The position numbers were made by a program, and so were the translations under genes. From Amblyomma americanum (lineage: Eukaryota > Arthropoda > Arachnida > Ixodida > Ixodidae), in NCBI RefSeq assembly GCF_052857255.1, contig NC_135497.1, forward strand, positions 182,292,777 to 182,356,776: DNA of 64,000 bases. Reading direction: 5' to 3'. Of the stretch, positions 27,048-37,323 are shown piece after piece (the first letter of the stretch is position 1; each line of letters opens with the position of its first letter). The notes beneath the pieces are model-generated. The model had not been told where the DNA came from and did not search any database. It was given only the letters and a program-made list of their open reading frames with translations.

Positions 27048-28215
27048 CCGTATTTACTCGCGTGACGCACGCACCCCCTCCTTTTCCTGTCATAGCTTAT
27101 GCTGGTTTAACGCCCCAAAGCGACTTAGGCTATGAGGGACGCCGTAGTGAAGGGCTGCGGAAATTTCGACCATCTGTAATAAGCGTGCCCATTTATCTTG
27201 GCGCCCGCTTGCTAATGATGATAGCAAATGCCGGCAGGCGCCCTTAGTCATTCAGCAAACGCAGGGCGAATATTGACGTGCGTGCAAACTGTAACGTCAC
27301 ACATGCAAGGTTGCCCGCAGAAATCTCGCCGATTGAAGCCACGAATTGGAAAAAATTTAAACTAATTTGCGCTGCAACATGACGCCTCACTGCTGCAAAA
27401 TTTTTTCACAAACTGCGGAGACCGTCAGATGTCGGCGAATAACGTACCGTGAAAGCTTCAGTAAAATCCGCGGAGGTAGAAGAAACGACGGAAAGGGCAC
27501 ACTGTATACACAACAGTGTACATTGCAAACTCGTAGCCTTTTCTGTGTGTGCGCTATGTAGCTAGCGACAAATTTTTAGTTTCAGGGGAATTGAGCATAC
27601 TTCACCTTCAAATAGGGCGGTTTTATATGCCAGCTGACGGACGCAGCACAAAGTATTTCGCAGTACCGTGAATTACTTCGCACGTTTTAAGCCATTATCT
27701 TGCCGACAGGTTTATCTATTTTTTCTTTTTGTGGATTTCCGGAATCGGGCGCATTTCGAGGCGCAAAATTATTCTACGATTCCTAGGCTATTGATTTCAA
27801 TAACCCTGGCCTTTTAATCTTGCTGTTTGCAAATATTTTTACAGTTTGTAGACATTTTGTGCGTATAAAAAACTATCGGCGTTTTCCGTTCGAAAACTAA
27901 CGAACTGGCTCTCTTGAGGCTTGGATATGCTATTGTTTTCAATCGAAATGTTAAACGGCTTCTGAAAGGGTTCAGAAAAAGGTTCGTTCAATATGCTCTC
28001 GACCATGGAAACAGTGCCGAGGAGTGCGTTTGGTTTTATTTAGCTGAGTCACACCGCGGGTGAAGTATGTATTTATTCCACCGGCCTAAGCTTTCTGTTC
28101 TGTTTTTGCAGCTTCAAAATTTTTGCTGAATATTTTACCGCGCGTAATGAACGCAACACCGAGATTTATGATTTTTTTTGGGGGGAAAAAGTACCCATTA
28201 CATGAGTAAATACGG
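27048..28215. mobile_element. TA-flanked DNA element, CCGTATTTACTC ends
   Basis: The left end CCGTATTTACTCGCG and the right end, whose complement is CCGTATTTACTCATG, are TIRs flanked by TA (27046-27047 and 28216-28217). No transposase frame survives in the 1.17 kb. It could be a non-autonomous Tc1/mariner/pogo-class element. It contains a minus-strand SINE fragment at 27101-27176. Confidence 0.6.
27101..27176 (-). repeat. Ruka-type SINE 3' fragment
   Basis: Minus-strand tail of the SINE: GGTTTAACGCCCCAAAGCG then TATGAGGGACGCCGTAGTG and AAATTTCGACCA. 5' truncated. Confidence 0.8.
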
Positions 28216-28320
28216 TACATTTGCGGCGCGTAGCGTTCCGTCGCTTTGGAACAGCTGGAGGAAACGTGAACAGCGCAGCCGTGCGACGGATGCATTTTTT
28301 TTTTTCAGTGGTGATATAAT

Positions 28321-28900
28321 GCTTGATGGGCTTGCGGCAACGCACGGCGCCGGTCACGTATCTCTGTGATATGCGGTGTCTCTTGGTATCAGAACTCCTA
28401 CACACTGAAGAGCGTTTGGGGCGATCGCTTCTGAATGCCGTGGATCTGCAGTAGGGTGTAACACTGCCCAGGAGTGCTTTGTTATATCTCAGTCTTCACC
28501 CCAGCCGCCGCGGTGGCTGACTGGTTATGGCGCTCGGCTGCTGGCCCGAAAGACGCGGGCTCGATCCCGGCCGCGGCGGTCGAATTTCGATGTATGCGAA
28601 ATTCTAGAGGCCCGTGTACTGTGCGATGTCAGTGCACGTTAAAGAAACCCAGGTGGTCGAAGTTTCCGGAGCCCTTCACTACGGCGTCTCTCATAGCGTG
28701 AGTCGCTTTGGGACGTTAAACCCCAATAAACCACAAACCAATCAGTCTTCACCTGGATTTCATGGGCAGTGTCGAAACTAAACCGGGACGTAAGACGATG
28801 GGACTAATCTCTCACTTCCGACATCGACGAGAACTAAAACATTTTTTATTGCTCAAATCAGAAGCAGCCGTAAGAATTGCGTACGCGATCTGCTGGCTTT
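28321..28900. repeat. Dispersed repeat, copy A (holds a SINE)
   Basis: Blocks GATATGCGGTGTCTCTTGGT, GATCGCTTCTGAAT and TTTCATGGGCAGTGTCGAA recur in the same order at 46200-46495. Copy A is split by the SINE at 28501-28741. The repeat has no coding content that I can see. Confidence 0.65.
28501..28741 (+). repeat. Ruka-type SINE with target duplication
   Basis: Complete SINE bounded by a perfect 12-bp duplication TCAGTCTTCACC (28489-28500 and 28742-28753). The related repeat copy at 46200 lacks the SINE and serves as the empty site. Confidence 0.9.
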
Positions 28901-30961
28901 TTTCAGGGGAAATATCAAGAAAGGCACCACTATTTGGAAAAAAACAACAACGCAGTGATATTCTTATTTTATCTGTAGTAGTTTAATCACATTGCAAATT
29001 TTATACATTGTAGCTAAAGTGAAAGACAATCTGAGGAGAGGAAACGCGTTTGCCCAGCATACGGGATGCACGATTTTCATATGGCGTATTTTCGATGCTC
29101 CGTATAGCACTGCTCATGGGAACAGCTGCGCCCACCTGCAGATATTTTAGAGCCAAATCTCTATTCTTCGCACAACTCCAAAGGTCAAGTTTGGTGGGCG
29201 TTTGACCTTGAGCCGGCGGAGCGATGAGACAAGTGACGTCATACCACGTGACTCTTTGGAGAGGCGCCGCAGCTGCGCTCGCTGGGAGCCTCGCCGCTGC
29301 TGTACCATGTGACTTGCGGGTTGTAACAGCTGCTTCGCTGCCGCTCGGTCGCTTCGTCTCGCCATGGATGAGGCGCGCGCCGGACTGACTGCGGCGCCAA
29401 ACCATGCGTAACCATGCTTAGTCGAGCTTTCGCTTGTATCACTATGTTTAACAAGCGCTAAACCTCGGTTAGATTTTTTTTCTGTGTTCTGCATAGGGCT
29501 TTAAGCAGGTGGTCACAAAAGATGCACACAGCTCGTTGAGAATTACTGCCGTGGTGTATTTAATGATTATGGTCAGAAAAGCTGAAAACAAAACAAAAAA
29601 TCACTCCAAAGGGTTCAGAAGTTGACGTGACTGTTGGTATGCAGGAATGAGCGTTCACGATCCTTCTCAGGTAAAAAAGAAAAAAAAACAATCCGGGAGT
29701 GTTCCCTGTAACGCGTTCGTTAAATCAGATGAGGACGTCTTTTGTTGCATTTAGCCTGCTTCAAGGTTGGGAAGAGCTTGTTGAGTCGAAATGGGGAATG
29801 CTGCTAGGATTCGGTGGCTGATAGTCAAGGCTTGGTTATCAAGTGTGTTCCTGGTGTTAGCCAATGATTTCAGAAGTAAAAAGGTTTATTAAATTTCAGC
29901 CTGCACCGGCAGTCCGACTCGACAGGGTTTCATAGAACTTAATCTGTACTGATGTCACTGTCTTTGAAAACTCTGGATGATTTTATAAGATGGTGAGCTT
30001 TCTACAGAAGCACAAAAACATCGAAAGGCAGCCTCCCCAAAGATCAGGTTCAAAAAATAGCGCACAGACGGGAAAAACATCGAAGAAACATCGTATGCCT
30101 GCCAAATCTTGCTATTTCACAGTGATGTGTTCGATTTTTTAGGGTTTAAAAAATATTTGCCGTCCCGACAGTTTACGATTTTATCTGTGCGTATTGCTTT
30201 AGAAAATAAATTAAAAATGCTGCTGTGCTGCTGAAGTTTAACGCTGTGCTGTTTACTTGTTGAGGGGGTGGGACAACAGCTGGTTTTGTCACCAGCTGCA
30301 CAAAGCCATTCCTCTCAAGTGCGTCGTTGGTGCGTTGCGGCAGCGCGATATAGGGAAAAAGAGTACTTTTGAAGTGTTTATCCCTAGTTACCGTATGCGA
30401 TTCGCGCGCATTCGAATGTACCGCGAGGGAAAAAAAAACTCACCAGTTGGTGTGCGAATTGAATGGCTTATTATTGGAGGCATCAGGTGATCTTCGAGCT
30501 AGCTTCTTTCGCTCAGAGTTTAAAAACTTCCTGCTCAAGCAGTCAAGCTGTCGCGATTGGAAAACGTGTCCATCCGGGTTCCTTCTGAATCACGGTGCTA
30601 CACTTCAGTACTGTAAGGTGCTGAACGCTAATATGCCAGGAGCTCCAGCATTTGAGCACAGCCATACAGAGTGCGAAATAGTACAGAAGTGGACAGCGGG
30701 CCTACACTCAATTCCGTTCCCATGTGTCAAAAAGTTTCCTTTAGGAGTTACAGGGCGCACAGTGCAACCATTCTGAACAGTTAAGCGGCCAATAATTCAG
30801 CCAGAGCTTTCTCAGAAAGGCAAATACAGCAACCATTCTCGTTTCTGGCACCGCCTTACGCTTGTGAATCGCGCACATAAAAGTTCCGTTCCAAGCTACA
30901 AGCATTAATGAAGAAACGGAACACATGAGGTGAAGAACAAATTTTCATGTTTTTGTTCTAT
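28901..30961. other. Unassigned intergenic DNA
   Basis: No gene recognised. 29210-29400 is GC-rich with CACGTG-like and TGACGTCA motifs and could be promoter-like or part of an unrecognised repeat. The rest is AT-rich. Confidence 0.4.
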
Positions 30962-31098
30962 TTTAGGTGCTGTCCACAAAAGGTAGAAGGCGCATGTCCA
31001 ATCGACATTTTTAATTACAACGAAAAAATATCATTACGGAAGACCCGGAAGAACATATCCGAGCTTACTTCCTGAAAAAAACCTTTTCTGAAAAAAAT

Positions 31099-31590
31099 GG
31101 CTGTGGTTTAGCTCAGGTTAAACCTGGAGTGACGATATATCTACAGCTGGCCGAGTGGAACTTGCTCAGTCGAATTTCAAAGTCGGTCTTTCGCCGCTGC
31201 GTTTCGCTGGGCGTTCCTTCATCTTCGTCCCTGGACATGGATTCACTCTCTCCCCCTCTCCACTCCTTCCCCACTCGGTTTCGCCGGCGTGCCGCGGGCA
31301 GCTGCCACGCTGAAGGCTCGAAATGCCAGCGTAATGTAGGCGCGCGGCGCGCACACCAGCTGCGTGCTCTGACGTCACTCTGCGCATGCGCACAACTGAC
31401 GAGGCGGGCGGTGTCTGCTCCGCCGTCGGCGCAGCGGATTGCAGCGGCGAGGCGCGCGGCGCGCACACCAGCTGCGAGCTATGACGTCACTCCGCGCATG
31501 CGCACAGCTGGCGGAGCGGTGATGCCACGGCTCAGCGCGCAGCCACGCTGACCTCGCGAAGTGGCTGGTGTAGTGTAGCTATCGCTACAA
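31099..31590 (+). repeat. 490-bp interspersed repeat, copy 1
   Basis: Starts GGCTGTGGTTTAG after an A-rich run and ends GTGTAGCTATCGCTACAA. It matches 39750-40139 along its length. Copy 1 is longer because about 112 bp around GCGCGCGGCGCGCACACCAG is tandemly duplicated (from ~31340 and ~31452). It interrupts the left arm of the long-inverted-repeat element. A short minus-strand open frame across it also exists in copy 2 but has no protein resemblance. Confidence 0.8.
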
Positions 31591-33489
31591 AAATCACAAA
31601 GCCATCTTCGTGGACGGGCTGGTTTTCCGAAATTCGCGAAACTTGAACTTTGGACCGCTATAAAATCAACTTGTTTGCACCTAGCTGCCCAGGTATTTTT
31701 CTGACGACACACCACGAACAGCGTAATGAGGCAATCTGTATAATTTTGTCTCCCAGGATGGGTGTCAAGTAAAGAAAAGTTAAACGTGACATATTTGGAA
31801 AAAATGTTCAAAATATTGAGGGGTGCGTCTCCACAAATTTGAAACCTGTAGAAGCCTTAAACTTTCAGATATGAGTATGTGTTCTGCTGGCAATATCCAT
31901 ACTCATTTTGGAGTGCCTGGTAGGAGTCATTCATATCTTAAAATGCATTCGATGGCAAGCAAAGCACGTGTGTTGCCAAATTTTGAAAATTATTTTTGAA
32001 AAAGGCCACCCTAAATTTATTTTTAACTGTCAGAAATGATGTATCAAAACATGCTGAATCGCATGCTTAAAAATATGTTGCATTATTTTTGAGTTTTTAG
32101 ACTAACAGAATAGCAATTATGACCCTCTTAAGGAGATTTCTGCTACTAGAGCAACGGATTAGAAGGGTCGGGTCCCAATTTGAAACGAGTATAAGTGGTC
32201 AATGAATATGGAAAAACTTCACTACCTTTGAAAGAGGCCGTGCAATCACTATGCAATCATTGTCACGCAAATATCGGCTTATATTCAAACCAATGGCTTC
32301 AAACCATTTTATTTATGTAAGTGACGCAGCAAGAAGTTTCGCTTCACAAAAGGACTGAATTTCGCAGGTGATCTATTTGTAATATAGTATAGCTAACAAA
32401 GAAAAAACCTCGACATAAGCTTCTGACGAACGGTTTACTCTATATTCACTTCTTTTTCTAGTGAATTTGTGCAAAACATATTAGACGGAAAGCGTATAGA
32501 CCTCAAAGTCCCTATGATCAGACAGGACGCGAGTATGAATAGCTAAATTATGCTGACTTAATGAAATGAAACTGAGTTTACCAGCAGGACAGCACAACGC
32601 GACACAGGCGCCAAGCACAGAAAATGTTCAGCGCTACAGTGGGCGATTACAGTCCGGAGCGTGCGCTCATCAATCGCAAGTGCTGCACGAGCAAATCATC
32701 TTCATTGCAAAACATTGCTGCATGTGCATTTGCGTCGCAGACCGAATGCGAACATACACAAAGTAGGGAGCATTCGTAGCGCAGTGTTACCTCGCGGGGG
32801 CGTGGTGAAGTTCTTGACAGAAAAGAAGTAACAGCGCTTTTTGAAGACGGGACAGAGAACGAGACAGGAAGCCTTGTTATTTTTCTTTTCGGTCAACATG
32901 TACCAACGAGCCCGTATTATCCCTCTTATTGAAGTTATTACAGACGTGTAGTGTGCGTCTGCTGAAAGGGAAAGTTCGTCTTTGCTATCCCGCTTCTTTC
33001 CGTTGGTGTTCTCAAAATCCTTGGCGGTAGTGTTGAGCTGACTTCTCTATATCGATGTATTACTGCGGGATTATCGCTTCCTATTTAAAGCAAACCTAGT
33101 GAGAAGTATTTTTCAGATATTTTTATCGTCTCTATGTATTACGCGCGGACTCCTTTTGGTGGCGCTGTTTTCTGCTTGTCAATGCAGTCTACGGATCGTG
33201 TAAAGAGAGTGGATGCACTTGCTTTTTTTAGGGGGGCGAATAATGTTTCAAAGATTTCAAGCTTCTAGTACTTTCAAAAAGAAAATGAGTGCCGATAATG
33301 CTTTTCATTCGCAATATTCCCGACTTTATTTCCCTCGCTTCATCAAGAAATACTTGATAGTCCATGTTTATACGTTAAGCAATTTTTTTTTTCCGAATCC
33401 ACCGTTCTGCTTACATACACCTGTACTTGCGATGTGCCGGTCCGATGCACTGCCTTAAGTGCCATGTCTGAATGCTAGACACAGCGGGA

Positions 33490-34446
33490 ACAGAAACTCA
33501 TTCTTTCTGCTGCGCTTCTCTGAGTGCTTCAACATCAGCTTTCGGGTTGTGAATAAATGTGATCTTCGGCAGCTTATTAGTCAGTGCTTCTTCCATTTCA
33601 GGCGCTGACTTGATGGTGACTGTATACATATAGCGTGCCCTCGGATATTAATGCAGCGTGGCTTGATGCCTCACAGGGCCCCCGATTCCATTGCAGGCAT
33701 TTTTTTGCCGTACCCAGTTGTCGTGAACAGCCACTTTGTAAAGTCCAGTGGTTGCGTTGGAGCTCATAAAGTTGGTACATGTTTTTAACGTGGCTTGCTG
33801 CGCCGTCGCTGACATACGTCACGTTAGTATATAAAGTCACCGTATCGTCTAGCCACTAGTGGGCTTTACTGAGAACGTAAAACGCGTGATCCGAATCATA
33901 GGTTGTGTCGTTAACTATGATAGCCAAATTATGGTTTTTATTCCTTTTCGTGACGACGCAAGCGAATATAGAAACCTGGCATTCCTTCCAGTTTCTTGTT
34001 TCTTCCGGAAATACAACAGTCCTGTTTTCTGCAAAGTTGAAGTGGGGGACAACGGTACTATTCTGCAAAAACTCCTTTTCCTCGCTAATGGCTTTCTCCT
34101 GAAGACTGCTCACGTAGTCGTGTGTTGTCCATTTTCTCAGGCACTCCTGGAGGCGCTCCATAAATTTTTTTTTCTCCTCGAATAATCTGCGCAATACACT
34201 ATCTATTTTGACTATCCTCCTTAGCCATAACAGCGAACGAAGACAAGAGACGCCGGTGAACCGTAGCCGACTGTGCTCACGGTCAGCTGAACGCGGCCGG
34301 GGCACTCGCATGAAAGCAAGGCTCATATTGCTCGGAGCAAATTCCATTGCTTCGAGCTGCGAGAGGGAAACCGCGAACGAGCAAACTTCTTGAGCCGTTC
34401 CATGCCTCTCCCCGACACACCGCGTTCGCTCAAGGGCGAAGTTCAA
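33490..34446 (-). pseudogene. Transposase-like gene of an uncharacterised family, broken
   Basis: The central minus-strand frame begins at or upstream of 34446. It reads a Leu/Glu-rich helical region (KWTTHDYVSSLQEKA), then HFNFAENRTVVF, VNDTTYDSDHAFYVL, a TAG stop at about 33854, VTYVSDGAASHVKNMYQLYE and, after a frameshift, TTGYGKKMPAMESGAL, ending near 33493. The order FAEN, ND(S/T), SDGAAS-KN, TGHGK-like is one I associate with poorly described repeated animal proteins carrying Asp residues spaced like an RNase H-fold nuclease. That link is from memory of the pattern and not verified. Its position between long inverted arms supports a transposase role. Confidence 0.5.
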
Positions 34447-34495
34447 GGCTTCGCCCGTCGTTTCGTAGACATCATCCCGGCTGCTCGATATAGAC

Positions 34496-35041
34496 CACGG
34501 AGCAAGACTATATAGGAGGGGAAACTCCCGTCAGCGCGAGCGAGCGCAGGCGACCAGATAAAGTCACAATTGTATGCGCCGACGGGGTCGCATGCAGTGG
34601 CGGCGCCATGCGGCGCGTCGTAGAAGCAGCAGCGAAAAAAAAAAAATGCAGCGCCCGGGCAGGCGGCTCCGGCGCGCTCTCCGGCGGCGCGCGCTCAAAG
34701 CAGACGACAAGCAGACGCCGTGACGTTGTATTTCTGCGCCCTTAAGCTAAACAGCAACAGTTCTTGACGGTGTCTGTGCTCAGATGGTTGAAGCGTAGCA
34801 CCAGTTGCTCTTCGGGCTACCACCGGTAAAGAAGTGCGCGAGAATGCCCTCAATAGAAGTCAGGCGCGCACGGCCGAACGGGAGCAACACGCTCGACCGG
34901 TTTCCTTGGCAACCGAAACAGGCGGTAGTTTCTTTCCAGGCCGCCAGGCGCCGCCAGCATGATAGTGGCGGCGCGGGCTTGTGACCTTTTCTGGTCGTCG
35001 CATACAGCGGTGTTTCCACTCCTATATAGTCTTCATCCGTG
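34496..35041. mobile_element. Nested MITE-like element, 30-bp inverted ends
   Basis: 34496-34525 and 35012-35041 are reverse complements with three mismatches; both contain GACTATATAGGAG or its complement. The interior is GC-rich and no gene is recognised. It lies inside the long-inverted-repeat element beside the transposase-like gene, so it could instead be an internal inverted repeat of that element. Confidence 0.5.
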
Positions 35042-36010
35042 ATATAGACCGAGAATCTAAGCTTACCGTCACTGTTTACACGGCTTGGCGCGGGTGGTGC
35101 TTCCGCAGGAAGCGAGCGCTGTACTGATACATGAGTGGAAGAGCGAGCACGGCAGTTTTAGGAACTGAGCGCGAATCCCAGGGGAAGGTAATTAAAAAAC
35201 AATGAATGTTCTTAGCCGCAAATTTCATTCAAAACCTGCCATTGCAAGATTAATTTGCAGTTCTTTGCTATTCACTCACCACCTGGTCGTTTCAAGTTGG
35301 GACCAGATCCTTCTAATCCGTTTCTCAAGTGCTAGCAAAAGTCCCGCTAACAGTGCAACATTTGCTACTCTGTGAGTATGAAAATACAAAAACAATGCAG
35401 CATATTTTAAGCTTGCGATTGAGCATGTTTTGAAGCATTATTCCTGAAAGTTAGAAAGAAATTGAAGGTGGACTTTCTTTGTAAATAATTTTCAAAATTT
35501 GGCAATGCAAGTGTTTTGCTCGCTGTCGAGTGCATTTTCAAACGTGAAGGAATCCTGCTAGGCACCCCAGAATGAGCACAGATACTGCCAGCTGAACGCA
35601 TAATCTTATCTCAAAGTTTAGGGTGTCTAGTTATCAAATTTGTGGAGATATACCCCTCTATAATTTGAACATTTTTCAAAATGTGCCGTGTTTACCTTTT
35701 TTTTTTTACTCAACGCCCATCCTCGGAGACAAATAATACCCATCGCCTCATTATGCTCTACGGAGAGTGTCGACAGAAAGACATCTGGACAGCTCGGTGC
35801 AAACAGTTTCGCAGGTTTCGCGAATTGCGGGAAACCGGCTCGTCCACGAAGTTGGCTTTCTGTTTTTTTTTTTCGTAAATGGAATTTTCTTTCTTCAAAA
35901 AGTAAGCTCGGATATGTTCTTCCGTGTGCACTTCCATTGTTATTATTTTTTTTTCGTTCCAATTAAAAGCGTCAATCGGGCATGCTTTTCGATCTGTTGT
36001 GGGCAGACCC

Positions 36011-37075
36011 TTTAGTATCTTTTGGTATCAACCTTACTTATCACGAGCGTTTCGAACATTTTGGGGTTGGCAGGTGTATGGGTTCGTTGCATTCTACTTT
36101 CCTTTTTTGCGCTGTTTTCTTAACAGGATCTCGCACCACATAGCGCAACGCCAAACTGGCATTGCTTTCCCTGTAACGCCATTCGCTTGTGTGCCGTCGT
36201 GCTTTTTCGGTTGGATTACATTTTACCGCCTAGATACAGCATGTTTCACCGTTATGCATGTCCTCAAGTGTCATCCAGCATGCAGCAAGTAGAGACAAAA
36301 GTACACGCGAGCCAGGAGCAGTCAGTGCAGTACAATGTGTTCTATTTACACTCCTCAAGGCTGAAGGTGGAACAAAAATAAAAAAATGGCTCGTGGTTTA
36401 GCATTGCTAAGCTCGAAATATTGTCAGGAATATTGTGCACGTTTTTTGCAGGCGGACTCCACCGCCACGTACCTCAAAGCGCGTCTGACGTGTCACTGAC
36501 CTAGGGAGCCAGTTATGCGCCTTTCCTTTCCTCATAATCGACTGAGTCTAAACCTTGCGGTGGTTTTGTGGAAAGGGAAAACGCATAACTGTCCCAATTC
36601 GTAGGTGGACGCTACCGCCTGCTCACAGCGCGATTGAGGTGTCGTCTGACCCAGTGAACCAGTTACGCTTGCTACTCAGAGGCTTCACGCACATACACAG
36701 AAACACACACAGCTGAAACCCGGGAGGTGCGGCTAGAAGTGCTTTCGCACTAAAAGAGACGTGTGTCATCCTACAATCGCAGTGGTGCTCGAGTTGAAAT
36801 CGAGTGAACGGGGTTTTTGTACTTTACACAGAGGCGGCTACATGGGAACAGAATTTTGGCCTCTGGCTCTCGTATGCTTGCTTATCAGCGCAGTACAAGT
36901 GGCTTCACTGTTAGCCAGGGAGAGAAACTTTAGTTTCCCGACGAAAAGAAATATTGAAAAAAAAAATAATGGTGACTTACGTTTTTAGTGAAAATAAAGT
37001 TATGGAAATGCGCATGCCCCATCCCTACATCTACTCTATACTACTCCTTTTAAGAGCTCATCATAAACGCTCCCT
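36011..37075. other. Intergenic DNA with one short foldback
   Basis: At 36508-36592, CCAGTTATGCGCCTTTCC and its near complement GGAAAGGGAAAACGCATAAC form a compact inverted repeat, probably a small foldback element. No gene recognised in the rest. Confidence 0.45.
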
Positions 37076-37079
37076 TGAT

Positions 37080-37160
37080 CCAACAGAAAAGCAACTAGGC
37101 TACGAAGGATGCTATAGCGGATGACTCGATTTAGGCGGTACGGGGTTCTTTTGCGCCCAC
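37080..37160 (-). repeat. Highly diverged SINE fragment
   Basis: AAAAGCAACTAGGCTACGAA and GGGGTTCTTTTGCGCC follow the minus-strand order of the Ruka tail with many substitutions. Confidence 0.45.
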
Positions 37161-37323
37161 AAAAAGCAAGGTTTGCAGGTGCCTTTTAACAGAAATGTTG
37201 CAATATAAGAAACAATGGCGAGAGCGATATTCCTGACCCAGTTGTGCGCGGAGAGGGAAGCGTTGTTACGTGCGCCTCACGTGCAGCGTCTCCTCTTTTC
37301 CATCCGGGTTCGCGCGCAGGTGC

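Larger units (their letters stand above)
30966..36010 (-). mobile_element. Long-inverted-repeat transposon of unassigned family
   Basis: Two arms of about 750 bp are reverse complements. The left arm is 30966-32225, interrupted by a 490-bp repeat; the right arm is 35262-36010. Shared blocks include CACGAAG with TGGCTTT, GGAGACAAA, CAAATTTGTGGAGA, ATTTTCAAAATTTGGCAA and CCTTCTAATCCGTT. The outer ends GGTGCTGTCCACAA and GGGTCTGCCCACAA start next to TTTA on both sides (30962-30965 and 36011-36014), a candidate 4-bp target duplication. Between the arms lies a broken minus-strand gene with transposase-like motifs, plus a nested MITE. The superfamily is not assigned. Confidence 0.7.

Noticed and set aside
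31129..31551. 140-residue plus-strand frame in the GC-rich repeat
   Set aside because: Lies wholly in the 490-bp repeat; the duplicated copy at 39750 does not keep the frame.
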